64,000 nt of DNA. It comes from Pontederia crassipes (taxonomy: Eukaryota; Streptophyta; Magnoliopsida; Commelinales; Pontederiaceae). The position numbers and the translations under genes are program-made. The notes beneath the pieces are model-generated. The model had not been told where the DNA came from and did no database searches. It saw only the letters and a list, made by a program, of their open reading frames with translations. The stretch is from assembly GCA_030549335.1 (NCBI GenBank), contig CM060188.1:2356001-2420000 (forward strand), read 5' to 3'. Below are positions 50,728 through 62,643 of this stretch, in pieces; within the stretch, counting starts at the first letter, position 1; every line of letters starts with the position of its first letter.

Positions 50728-52126
50728 TTTCACTACAAGAAAAATGCGGATTACCGACGGTCAGTCCGAAAACCGTCGATAACGCAATTACCGACGGTTT
50801 TTCAGTCGGAATCGATCCGTCCGAAAAACGCTCGTCGCAAACGGATTTGCGACGGTTGAAAAAAATTCGTCGAAAATATCGACGGTTCTGGCCGTCGGAA
50901 CAGTCCCCGGCGGTTCGACCCGTCGAAATTTTCCGACGGTTGCAACCGCCGGAAAAGTCCCCGGCGGTTCGAACCTCGATATTTCCGACGGTTGCAACCG
51001 CCGAAAAAGGCCGGCGGTCCGAGCCGTCGATATTTCCGACGGTTGCAACCGCCGGAAAAGGCTTCCGGCGGTTCGAGCCGTCGATATTTGCGACGGTCGC
51101 AACCGTCGGAAAAGGCCGGCGGTCCGAGCCGTCAAAATTTCCGACGGTTGCAACAGTCGGAAAAGGCCGGCGGTCCGAGCCGTTGCAACTTTTCGACGGT
51201 CCCAACTGTCGAAACTTTAGACAGTTGTCGCAACCGTCGATTTTTTACGGTCGCAACCGTCGCAAATAATTTTTTAAATATAAAAAAAATTAGTGGCCGG
51301 ATCCGGCCGCCTGGCGTTCGGATCCGGCCGCTGTGGGCCGGATCCGCCGCCAGACAGCCGGATCCGGCGCCAGGAGGCCGGATCTGGCGCCAGGAGGTGG
51401 GATCCGGCGCCAGGCGACCGGATCCGACGCCAGGCGGCCGGATCCGGCGCCAGATCCGTCGAAAATTTCCGACGGTCCTAACCGTCGGAAAAGTCGTCGG
51501 AAATTGCGACGGATGAATATCCGTCGAAAATATCGACGTTCCTAACCGTCAAAAAATTAAATAATAATATAACCAATTATATAATTAATTTTTTTATTTT
51601 CGACGGTCACAACCGTCGAAAAATCCGTCGAAAAAATTTAATAATAATATTAAAAATATTAATTTAATTTTTTTATTTTTGATGGTCCTAACCGTCGGAA
51701 AAGTCGTCGGAAATTACGACGGATGGATATCCGTCGAAAATATCGACGTTCCTAATCGTCGAAAAATTAAATAATAATATAATAAATTATATAATTAATT
51801 TTTTTATTTCTGACGGTCGTGACCGTCGGAAAATCCGTCGAAAAAATTTAATAATGATATAAAAAATACATAATTTAATTTTTTTATTTTCGACGGTCAT
51901 AACCGTCGGAAAAGTCGTCGAAAATTACGATGGATGGATATCCGTCGAAAATATCGACGTTTCTAATCGTCGAAAAATTAAATAATAATATAAATTATTT
52001 TCGACGGTCATAACCGTCGAAAAATCCGTCGGAAACGGAACCGTCGAAAAATCCGTCGCAAATAGCGACTGATTTAGAACCGTCGAAAATTATCCGTCAA
52101 AAAATCGCGATTTTCTTGTAGTGTTT
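50728..52126. mobile_element. non-autonomous CACTA transposon made of palindromic repeats
   Basis: The ends are CACTACAAGAAAA at 50731 and its exact inverse ending at 52123, the classic plant CACTA terminus, with TTT on both sides as a 3-bp duplication. The interior has no transposase. It is packed with short palindromes of the type CGACGGT-n-ACCGTCG. The left part (about 50940-51240) repeats a roughly 52-bp GC-rich unit; 51295-51455 repeats an 18-20 bp unit with GGATCCGGCGCCAG; the right part (51493-52010) is a roughly 210-bp unit repeated about 2.5 times (starts at 51493, 51703 and 51914). Subterminal repeats of this kind serve as transposase-binding sites in CACTA elements. Confidence 0.9.
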
Positions 52127-53359
52127 GAGGGGGGTTAGGATGGGATCTCATATCAGGATTGGGGATGGAGCTCCCGAAAATTTGACGATTTTAAGATTTT
52201 TATTTTTTATTTTATATTGAAATTATTTATATAAATTTTACGGCAATTGAACTATTTTGAATTCTTATAATTATCAATATTTCATAATAAAAAAAGTCAA
52301 TCGTCCGATGGCGTAGTCTAATTTCATAAATCTCGTGTTCTTTCGTATATATGTGATATATTTTCCTCTTTTCTTTTCATAACAATATATATATAGAGGG
52401 AGATAGATATATGTATGTATGTATATATAACGTAAAAAAATTGAGAAGACTTTTGGAAGAAGAATTAAAAGATGTCCTCGCGGATACGAAGACTAAGGAG
52501 GCGATCTGTGGGCCGTTGACCGGACGGCGACGGTGCATGGGGCGCCGGTTGAGAGCCCCAGCGACGACGACTGCCGGAGGCACCTGTCACAGGGAAACGG
52601 CTGCACTCACCGACACGCATAATAATATAATATAACACCATTTGTGCTTTAATATAACAGAATTTGTGGTGCTTATTTTAAACAAATAAATAAATAAATA
52701 CCATTAAAGTTATTGCTACTAACTACAATTATTTAATATCGATACCAAATCATAATTGAAATTGCTGAGCAATAAGTAGGCAATTATACTTTTGTAAAAT
52801 TATCAGATTGTATGATAAAAATATCGCAATTAATAATGAATCATGTTGCTGGGAACGGTTATCAAAATCGCATGTAAGATTTCCCCGAAAAAAATAAATC
52901 GCATGTAAGATAACAAATAAAATTATTGTATATCTTTTTTATGACTTTAGCCTTCATATGTTAGTTTAATGTCGTTTCATTGTAATACATAAGAATTGAT
53001 AAATAATTAAGAAAATACTTATTTATTATCAGTTCAAAACTATAACTTTTCAGTCTAGACGATTAATCCATGATTAATTCGATATTTAAGGGATCATAAC
53101 AGCAAATTCTGATTAAATTAGTCACTTTAAGAATTAAACACTTGAACTAGTAAATCACAGATGCAACTTGTTGTGCCAATGAAAAAAAAAAGAGCTTAGT
53201 CCAATCAATAATTCTAGACATGCAATTAGGTTAATTAATCTTGAACACATGAGAACGATAATGACATAATCGTTCGAACTAATAATAGGATTATGTGGAT
53301 GAAGACATAATACCATATTAATTAAATGTTTAGTGCTTGGTACCTCCAAGAGCACATTT

Positions 53360-53361
<2 letters not shown>
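52127..53361. other. spacer with a small GC-rich island
   Basis: AT-rich except for about 52470-52615, which is GC-rich and open in one plus frame (EEELKDVLADTKTKEA, then arginine-rich). I do not recognise it, and it has no clear splice sites. It could be a captured gene fragment. Confidence 0.4.
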
Positions 53362-53390
<29 letters not shown>

Positions 53391-53391
53391 C
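53362..53391. repeat. poly-C tract (30 bp)
   Basis: Thirty consecutive C residues as given; the exact length in such a run is prone to assembly error. Confidence 0.85.
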
Positions 53392-54816
53392 ACCCTCTTC
53401 CTCAAGCATAACTCGTTACATCGAATGGGCGCAATTTATAAAAATAAAAGGTCATTTTTCTCGATATCCAATCATCAAGTAGTGCGGACTGTTTAGGTCT
53501 CTCTTTTTTTCGATGGCCAATCGTCGATATCTGAGAAGCAATGCTGACTATTCAAGTCACGCGGCGCTATTAAGTGCATTGCCCACAGGTTAGAAGAATG
53601 GTCCATCATCGAGTTCAACTAATCTAATAAGATCGTTCAGAGTCGCGTGTCTGATATTGACAGGAGAGACTCTCAATAATTATTTTTTACATTTATAAAT
53701 ATTTGATAGAACATTTACCACTTCACCTCAAATCTTATCGGTTAGAAACGTCTGTTTTTTGTTCTAGAGTAGAAGGCTCATAGTCTTCGGGCTTGTAGCA
53801 GGCTCAACTAAAAATAATTCGCGTTGGTGGCGGCCCGTGGGCAAAATAAATTTATTTGTTTCGGTGTAAAAGTTAGCAATATTTTGTAGCATCTTGGTGG
53901 TGTTCAATCAACAAGTTCACGCGTAAACAATGTTGTTTAGGACAATTGAATAGTGAGATTGTCTCTTGTGGCGCAAGGTGCTACTAGTCTTAGATTTAAA
54001 ATTTAAAGTTAATATTTATTCATATCACACACATCCAAATACGGAATTAATTGGATGCTAGCGATTTTTAAAATCAATCTGGACCGTCAAAAAAAAAATT
54101 AGACGCCTGAGTATTAGCAGCCACGCGGATGGTGAGAGCCCACCACGAACCAAAACGTGATGCCACTTATTGGGCCGAATCAGCATCTCGGCCCCTTAAA
54201 TCCAGTCAAGATTTTAAACAATTGTCATGATCCATTATCTCTGTCGAGGCCTCGTTTTACTATTTTTCTCTTTCTTAAGCAGTCCCTCAGGTCCCCTTCA
54301 TATTTAATTCCAAATTAAATTTAGGCAGTTGAATTCCGAAACTAAACCAGATTTGATATTTCGATCTATCCGTTAGCTCCATCCAAAATGATGTCAAGTC
54401 AAACGTTAATAATTATGAGATGTCAGTTTTATCTTCATTTTTTTATTAACAATCATTTAAACAAGATAACAATATTGACATAATATTTCGTTATCAGAAA
54501 ATTGATGTCTGGTTATCATATAATATTTTTTGTTGTAACAATAAAAGGGTAAAATCGACATTTCATAATTATTATTTTCTAAAAAAGTTCTCTCTATAAC
54601 CCCATTACTTAAACTACATAATCTATCAGAGTGTCAGTTCAAACGGTTTGAGCTTGCTTATTCATAATTTTGATTTTCGTGGAAAAAAATATATTAAACG
54701 GCCAAACAGAACGAAGATGATGCTGACGATAAAATGACATATAACATTATTCTGAGCAGGAGATGGTGCGTACGAAGCAAACAGTAGTATTCATGAATGG
54801 ACTGTACACTAACTTT

Positions 54817-54889
<73 letters not shown>

Positions 54890-55404
54890 GCAAATGTTGC
54901 AGTCGCCTTTTTTTTCTTTTTAAATCTCTTTGCTGTTTTGGCTTCTCTTCTCCGGTTTCCGTTCCTTTCGATTGACCGCCACTTCGTCCTCCCCTTTGCC
55001 CAATTTTGCCAACAGAGTTCAACTTAAAGCTGTTTTGCTGCCACTTTCCAACTCTTTTCCAACTCCAAACACAGATATATATATATATATTATACAACAA
55101 CAATAACAATAAGAGGGCATTGATTGATGCAAAACCATGTAAAGGAAACATAGGAGTCGATTTAAAAGTAGCACAATAAATCTTGCCAGAAACTAAAGAA
55201 GAAGAAGAAGATAGAGAAATAAAACGGATACAAAAATAAAACATCCTTTTTGGCGTTGAACCAATGAAGACCTCCCTTCAACGCCGTAAACAGGGAAAAA
55301 AATTCTGACAGCACCCCTTTTGCCGTTTACACCCTTCCAAAAAGAATTAATTGCCCAAAAGTACCACCAACAACCCCCCAATGACCGAACCGAACCGAAC
55401 CGGC
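53392..55404. other. spacer with a long (CT)n
   Basis: No gene recognised. It contains a (CT)n run of about 65 bp at 54820-54884. The end next to 55405 should hold the PLATZ 3' UTR. Confidence 0.5.
54820..54884. repeat. (CT)n microsatellite
   Basis: Pure CT run of about 65 bp; the Leu-Ser frames over it are artefacts. Confidence 0.95.
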
Positions 55405-56760
55405 TCAGAACAGCGGTGCTCGGACCGGCATGCACTTCTTCCTCCGGCTCATGGCCTCCGACCGCTGGCGCACGGGGTCCTCGCCGCGCTTCTTCCGCGG
55501 GCCCGACGAGAGCGTCCCGGCCGACCTCCGCGTCGCCCCGGCGGAAGCTTTTTCCTCGCCGGAGGAGCCGGAGGAGGTGGCGGAGGCGGTCTCGAGGACG
55601 GAGTCCGGCGTCAGCTGCCCCTCGTCGTCCAGTTCGCAGGAGCTCGGCAGCGGGAGGTACTCGCACTCCCGGAGCTCCCTCCAGAGCGCACCGTCGCTCC
55701 GCAGCAGGTGCTTCACCTGCTCAAGAACAACAACCACATTGAGCATATTACTACATGTCACGATGGACGAATCCAGTTGAGCAGTACGTGGTCGAAGGGC
55801 CAAATGCTACCTTGCAGTTGAGGCAACAGAAGAGGTACGGCTCCTGCAGCGCGCGGTAGCAGGTGAGGCAGGCGTTGTGGGCGCCGCGGAAGGGGCGGCC
55901 CTGCGGCCGCTCGTTCAAAAATATCACCTTGGCGCTGTTCGTGATGTAGGACTGCAAGGGTTCCGTCAAAATGTTACCACAACGCAATCGCAGTAGCAAA
56001 AAAGAAGGGACTTTGGTGAACCAAATCTCAAATTTTATCTGCATCCACTATGCAGTTCTTCTGGTAAAAAATGAAAAAGATGACCTTTAAACTGGAAAAG
56101 GATCTTAAAGATGGATTCTTTTATTTGCTTGTTTCTCCTCTTGGATTACCTGTACGAAAGAACAGTCGATCAATTTCTCCATGTCGTCGACACGAACTAC
56201 ATCATGGTAGACGTACCTCCGAACCTATCGAAGAAAGGAACCATTATCAATTAGTTTCATACAAGAAATCTATTGATATCTCTCAAGTGGGGACGAGAGC
56301 GTATTGGACATAACATCATCACGCAACATAAATTTTCTGCATAAATTTGATCCACTAAGACTGTTCGCCATTCCAGCGAGATATATTATATCCAGTTAAG
56401 CGCTAAATCGTCTGCACAAAATTAACCTGGAGAAGGCGATGCGGGCGATGGACGGGGAGGCACTGGGGACAGAAACCGACGCCGCAATCCAAGCAAAATA
56501 TGTTCTTCTCGTTCTTCTTGGCGGACTCATGAATCGCGCAGGGTCCGAAGAACCTGTCCCGGAGCATTGCTTCCAGCCAGTTCGGCATGCTACTGGGACG
56601 GCAGCCGACCTGCATGAAGAACCACGCAATGAAGACAGACAGAACCGTTAAACGCATAAAAATCCCATCTTTCCCCCCTCCGATCGACCAAAAGATCCCA
56701 ACTTTAACACCGAATCAAATCAGATCCGATTTAAAGGAGAATAATCTCGAAACGTACCAT
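55405..56760 (-). CDS. PLATZ zinc-finger transcription factor, 5 coding exons
   Basis: PLATZ proteins are plant-specific zinc-dependent proteins that bind A/T-rich DNA and act mainly as repressors or as RNA polymerase III cofactors. Exons (minus): 56758-56760 (ATG only), 56427-56609, 56150-56224, 55811-55951, 55405-55716, giving 237 residues. Landmarks are PNWLEAMLRDRFFGPCAIHE, NIFCLDCGVGFCPQCLP with HRPHRLLQ, YVYHDVVRVDDMEKLID, AKVIFLNERPQGRP and CLTCYRALQEPYLFCCLNCK, together carrying the Cys/His ligands of the B-box-like and second zinc regions. The tail is Ser- and Arg-rich, with SRRKKCMPVRAPLF at the C-terminus, a hallmark of the family. The start is set by a donor directly after ATG and the acceptor before GTCGGCTGC, giving MVGCRPSSMPNWL. 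It looks intact. Confidence 0.95.
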
Positions 56761-57110
56761 ATTTCCAGCCGCAACAGCAATGGTAGTAGTAGTCGCAGTA
56801 CGCTTTGACGCTTAAATGCGGTGAGCAGTAGTTGTTGCAGTGATGGCTGCCAGTACTGATGTCTCAGTTCTCCCCAGTCGCAGTAGCACCTCTCAACATC
56901 ACGTTCTCCATGGGCTACGGAAGAGAAAGATGGGGGGGGGGGGGGGGGGGGGAGAGAGAGAGAGAGAGAGAGGGAGGTGGGGAAAAGGAAACGGCGCGAC
57001 CGGCTGGAAGAGGAGGGTATTGGGGCTGTGTGTTGGGCAAAAAAGAAGCATGGAGGAGTGGCCAAAGGAGGCATTTAATGGTGCAACCCAAATATATCAT
57101 AATTGCGTTA
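56761..57110 (-). promoter_or_regulatory. PLATZ 5' leader/promoter with G21-(GA)n tract
   Basis: Upstream of the ATG the plus strand carries 21 consecutive G (56932-56952) followed directly by (AG)n to about 56971, so the coding strand has (CT)n then a C run. No TATA box was placed. Plant PLATZ and other regulatory genes often have CT-rich leaders, but the role here is unknown. Confidence 0.4.
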
Positions 57111-60100
57111 ATTTCGTGTTTACTATTTTATAAAAAAAACAGATATATTGTACAAGGAAGAAAAAGGAGAAAAATAAATATTTGCATCGATATTTTCCTG
57201 CTCGTATCGACTAAAACCAAAAAAAAGGAAAATATTAAATAATATCCATTCGTGGGAAGAAAACGGAGAGAATGGAAAACAAATTAAGCATTGAAAAGGC
57301 AAATGAAAGCAGGAAAACAGAAAAAAAAAATAAAGGGAGATGACAAGACGCAAAGACGGCGACATTTCTCTGTGTGTTCCTCGGTGAACGGAACGCCAAA
57401 TGCCCCGCAGCGGCGGTAAAGACGCAAACTTGGCGCCCTAAAAATCACATTTTGGGCATTTCATTGATCCCTTTTTTGTCTTCCATTTTTATTCTTTGTT
57501 TTTTTTCTAATGCCAAAAAATCAGAAAACTTTAATCATGTTGCTTGTTGAATTACAATTTGATAGAATGTGTATATATGATACACTTCAAACATTATTTG
57601 TATACATTTTCAGAAAAAAAAAATGAATTATTCTCAATCTCAATTATCTTTGTAGTGGAATAAATAAATGAAATATGATATAATATTATGAGATTAAATA
57701 ATATTAAATAATGTCAATTATATTATATTGATACACTTGTTTTTTTAAAAATATAGCAATTAACTATTATTTTTTTAATGTACTAATTAATTAAGACTTT
57801 TCTCATATAATATGATATCCATGTACAGCTGTGTAGACCTACATATTATCTGTGACCTGTTTGGAATGGAATTGCGTAGATTTGAAAATTGATTTTTTAT
57901 TATTAAATTAATCATCTAATGATGGAAAGTCATCGATTTAATAATTAATTTAAATACTAGCGTTTAACTTGGCATATGGGTTGATATTTAGTATTCCAAC
58001 TTCCTTTGTTTTCATTTTAAAAATATATATTGCAAACCTCTTAAAAGAACGCTAAATCATATGGGTGATCATTTCAAAATATATTATTGATACTTTATTT
58101 TATAAAAAAAAATATTCAACATTTTGGGCACATGAAATGATAATATTATGTCATGGAGCTTGGGGTGACCAAAGCTGGCTCGGGTTCCGGCGGTCTTCGT
58201 TTTGATCTGGTTCGCTTTTAAAAATTTGATCTCGGCCTTTGAAACATTTCGATTAAATCGAGAAATTTACGATTATTCTAGTTTAATTGTAAAAGGTTAA
58301 ATAATAAATATGATAATATTATTTATATCAATATAATAATTATTAATTAAGTCACATATATAATAAAATATTATAATATATATTTAGGATATACATATAA
58401 AAATATATAAATTTAATAACAAAATTTAAATATAATATTGAAAAATAATTTAATTCGAACCCGATCGGAACCAAAAATCCCATTACTTACTCGTATATTT
58501 AGAAGTGGCACCAAAAGGCCACTACATTGTGTTTGTGGGCCACTACAACATTCCACACGACAGAAGGAACAAATCGAAGCAGCAAATGTAAGACCGCATT
58601 AATGCACGCACGAGCTTATCATTTTTTAAGAAGTTTGATTAATAATAGTTTAATGTATCTGATCAGGCCAGATTTATGGACTCACTTTTTGTCAGCAAAA
58701 AAAGATTTTTTAAAAACTTTTGAAAAAAAACATTATCCCCGAAATCTTGGGCGTCATTTGGCAACGAGAACTGAAATTTCACCAAGTTTTCGTAAATAGT
58801 TGAGTTGACAAATTAATACGAGTTGTGTTTGGATGGAGTGAAATTTGATGAAGAGAAATAAGATAGTTTACGTGATATGAAAAAGTAAATATGATAGATT
58901 AATTTTAATACGTGATTGAGTTTAAAATATATATTATAAATATATATTATAAAATTTATTAAAAATAAATTACATAATATATATTAAAAAAATTATGTCA
59001 ATAAATTTGTTAAAAAATATATTATTTAAATATTAAAAATTAATTTTAAAAATTTTATATTTAATGAAGTATTAAAATTTTATAATGAAAAAATAAAGAA
59101 TAAAAAATATTATATGACTCATTTATTATTTATATTTTATAGATAATAAATAAATTAACTTATATAAGAAATATTGTAAAAGAAATTATAAAGAAAAAAA
59201 AGATGGACAAAAAAAAAGTAAGACGTCACCTCAAAAAAATGGTCAAAAGCAAAACAAAAAAAAACGCCCCACTTCAATTCCACCATTTTAATGAAATTGA
59301 GATGTTGGAACCAAGTGTCAAATTTAGTGCGCGCCTGATTTCAACATCTCGATTTCACTCACGTTTGAGGAACCGAATGAGATCAGATGATCACACTCGG
59401 TTCCATTATCCAAAAGAGATCTTTGAGAACAAAATCAGTTAAATTCAAATTTATGTGGTAAAAAATATCGTATTTAGAATGGTGAATCAAAATTATTTGT
59501 GATTTTTTCTAGAAACCTGATTATTCAAATATTATAAAACCTATGAGTAGAGGTGTAAGCAAACAACCAAAAACATAAAAATCTAAATTTTTTAGATTTT
59601 ATTAAAAAAAAGGTTAGGCAGTTTTTAAAATTTTAAATAAATCATAGAGGAGGCCAATGAAGACTTACATAATTAAAATTTTATAAAATTTAAATTTTTA
59701 TAATATATAATTATTCAATAAGTATATTATCCAAAATAAATATGTCATAAATAATACTATTACAATATGTTATTATATTACGTGTGAATGCCGTCATTTA
59801 TGAAACAAAACATCTCTTTATATCATGTATAAAATATAGAATCCAAAAAAATCGATATATCTTTTATTAATTTTAATTCAACTAAAATATATAGAATAAT
59901 TTTTTATCGTAGAAATTCAATTCTCACCGATTTCATCCCTACCTGAGCATAATTTTAATATAAAAATTTGAGTTGTAAATTGATATTAGGATATCGCAAT
60001 ATTTTTAGCATGTTTCATGTAATATTGTTTTTTTATATACTGATATTAATAAGTGGAGTCCTAATTTGAGTGTAAACGAATAATAAATGGGTGGGGACAA

Positions 60101-61153
60101 GGTGATGTATTGTTTTCCTTTTGCCATCGATGTCAACTAGGATCAGGACCGTTGATTCGATCTGCCGCGTCGCGAGGGCCGATGGATGATGTCATGGTCT
60201 CGTGTGGTCAAATCGCCAGCGACGTTTTGGGGTTGCATTGGAAGTTGCAACTTGCAACTCCTCTCTCTCTCTCTCTCTCTCATGCTTTCATTAAAAAAAT
60301 GCTAAAACCTCTCTTTTTTTCAAATTTCGTCGTAAGGCCTATTGAAAAATTTTGTGATTTAGAGTAGTTCGAGTGAGAATTTAGTATTATTATTAATCGG
60401 TCTAATTTGATGTTTCTAAAAATATGAATCCCTTTGTCTCCTGTTCGAATCAGAAAATTTCAATAAATTTTACGTGAGATAAAAATAACTTATATATAAA
60501 TTATCTTAAAATCTTAAAATGACGATTCACAATTAAGTATAATTAAAATATTTTCAAATAAATATTTATTTATGAATTATTTTAACGATAACTCATGTAT
60601 ATCATTCATTTTTTACTCCACACAATATTCATTCCTTAAATATATTTTTCGAAGTGATATTAAATTAGTCGAACTTTATAGTCAATCGAGATTTGGACTC
60701 TTGATGTGGGGTGGAAACACTAAAAAAAATAATTTTACATAACAATGACTCAAATATGTAACCTACGCATATTATTATTACTATTTAACTTCCACCTATA
60801 AAGATACCCGTGAACCTACGGATCTCTATATATAATATAGCATTCATTATGTACTAAAAGGTTATTATATCGCAATTAATAACATGCTATATAACAATCA
60901 AACAAACATATAGTCAATATCTAAAGGATGTGCTTATTGCCTAAAATGTGGCTTCTCCTAAGATTTTTTTTACTTTGACTATCAATAATTTAATATTATC
61001 ACTAATAATATGGAAATAGAGTAATTTAGAAAATATGTTGGTGACAACAAGGATCCTATTTAAGACACTTTCAAATACTTAAACTTAACCAAAGAAGAAG
61101 TGAATGGTATACACATTTGTAACATAGTTATGTATCGAAATATCTCGGTAACC
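57111..61153. other. long AT-rich spacer
   Basis: No gene recognised. Around 58150-58470 a patch with ggttccggcgg and facing gaacccgatcggaacc resembles debris of a hAT-like MITE. Around 58747-59330, imperfect facing segments (TTTGGCAACGAGAACTGAAATT and TTTGACACTTGGTTCCAAC, inward) may be another old MITE. Both are weak. Confidence 0.45.
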
Positions 61154-61382
61154 TTAAGTTAACCTAAACAACAACAACAACAAAGCCTTATCCCACTAAG
61201 TGGGGTCGGCTACATGGATTATACGACGACATTCCGCTCTTAACACAATATATTCGTTGATCCATGTTCATAAGATTCGACATGATTTTATGCTGGCTGT
61301 CGGGGCCTAACACAACCCTCCTCCTTTATCCGGACTTGGGACCGGCTATAAAATATAGGCGGAGTTTAAGTTAACCTAAACA
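61154..61382 (-). mobile_element. Au-like SINE with perfect 17-bp target duplication
   Basis: The identical 17-mer ttaagttaacctaaaca lies at 61154-61170 and 61366-61382. Between them, read on the minus strand, the element starts with CCGCCTATATTTTATAGCC and GGTCCCAAGTCCGG near its 5' end (a tRNA-derived, pol III-like region), contains CATGTAGCCGACCCCACTTA and ends in TTG repeats. This matches my memory of the Au SINE family of plants. At about 195 bp it looks near full length, and the intact duplication suggests a fairly recent insertion. Confidence 0.85.
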
Positions 61383-62643
61383 AAATAAAAAAAAAATTTA
61401 TTTCTAACATTGTTATAAGTTAACGAACTATCTATATCACAAACTTGACATGTTCTTTCCTTTTTCCTTTTTTATTTTTTTCCATGAATTAGGCATAAAT
61501 AATCGTAATATAACAAAAAAAATTATTATTTATTTATATAACTTTAAAAAATAGATGATGTGATAATGATTCTTCTCAAACAGTCAATCAATTATTTAGT
61601 ACTGAACTTAAATTGTTATTTTTAAAATCCATTTGTGACTTTTCTTAGCAAATTAATTTGTGACTTTTCTTAGCAAATTAATTTGTGACTTTTCTTAGCA
61701 AATTAATTTGTGACTTTTAGACTATAACGTTAATTTATGTTTTCTTAAAAAATCTTAGTCATAGAACAGAATCGTTTTGGGAGTCGCAACTTTCTCTGCG
61801 TTCAATCTGCTACGACATCTACTAACAACAAAATTGTCATTGGAGTTGCCCAATGGATCTTATGGAGTCCCCCATCAGGTCAATGGCCAACCTATAAGTC
61901 ATTATTGCTTCTTTAAAAAAAATCATCTTTATTTATTACCTCTACGTTAGGGCTAAAAAAATAATCCTGATTTTTCATACTAAATCGAATATTTCTAGTT
62001 ATTTCGATAGTTTTAATGATAAATTAAGCAGACTTAATGGTGGTATCTCTTATTTAAAAAAGCGACATCATATATCCTATTTTATTATTCACCATAACAA
62101 TAAATATGAAATAGACTATCCACTAAAGGACATGCGTAGTAATCTGCATGTACAGTGAACATGAGACAAAACAAAAATGGATTTAGAATCTCGAGTATGC
62201 TATTATTAATGATACCTACATAATTTTTAAGATCAAAATTATTTTAAGTAGATACCTTTTCTTTTATTTTCTTAAGTAAATTCTCTTTCTAAAACTCAAG
62301 GAAAAAAGGACCTAGTGAACAGTGCATTTAAAAAAAAAATAGGAGAAAAACAAAGAGTACTTTTCATAGGGCTCTCCGAAATGAGTTAAGCAACTTCAAG
62401 TTTCCAGGGTTCATCTGAAGCTTCAGACGGAATTGCCTATGTTCATAAGTACAACACCCATTAATCTTTCATCAGAAATGCTATATACACTATGCAGCAT
62501 CCGACTCTAACCTCAAGGAGAGGAACCAAGTAAAAAAAATCATAAATATGCTAAAGATTTGCATGTATGCGTTATTTAATTCAACTCTAAACATAATTAT
62601 TTTATTTTAAAAAGCAATAAGAATTGTTGAATTCTAAATATAA
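61383..62643. other. spacer with a 25-bp tandem repeat
   Basis: AT-rich with no gene seen. A 25-bp unit (tttgtgacttttcttagcaa plus attaa) is repeated three times exactly, plus a partial fourth, at 61632-61718. The part next to 62644 should be the 3' UTR of the monooxygenase gene. Confidence 0.6.

Noticed and set aside
50675-51516. Several frames of 120-186 residues with repeated RRFPTVATVGK-type units
   Set aside because: They arise from the palindromic tandem repeats of the CACTA element; open in several frames on both strands, as expected of repeats rather than genes.
54747-55244. Frame with a long Glu-Arg run
   Set aside because: Translation of a (CT)n microsatellite.
55320-55821. Plus-strand frames of 116-156 residues over the PLATZ last exon
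   Set aside because: Shadows; the minus strand carries the conserved PLATZ C-terminus and splice sites.
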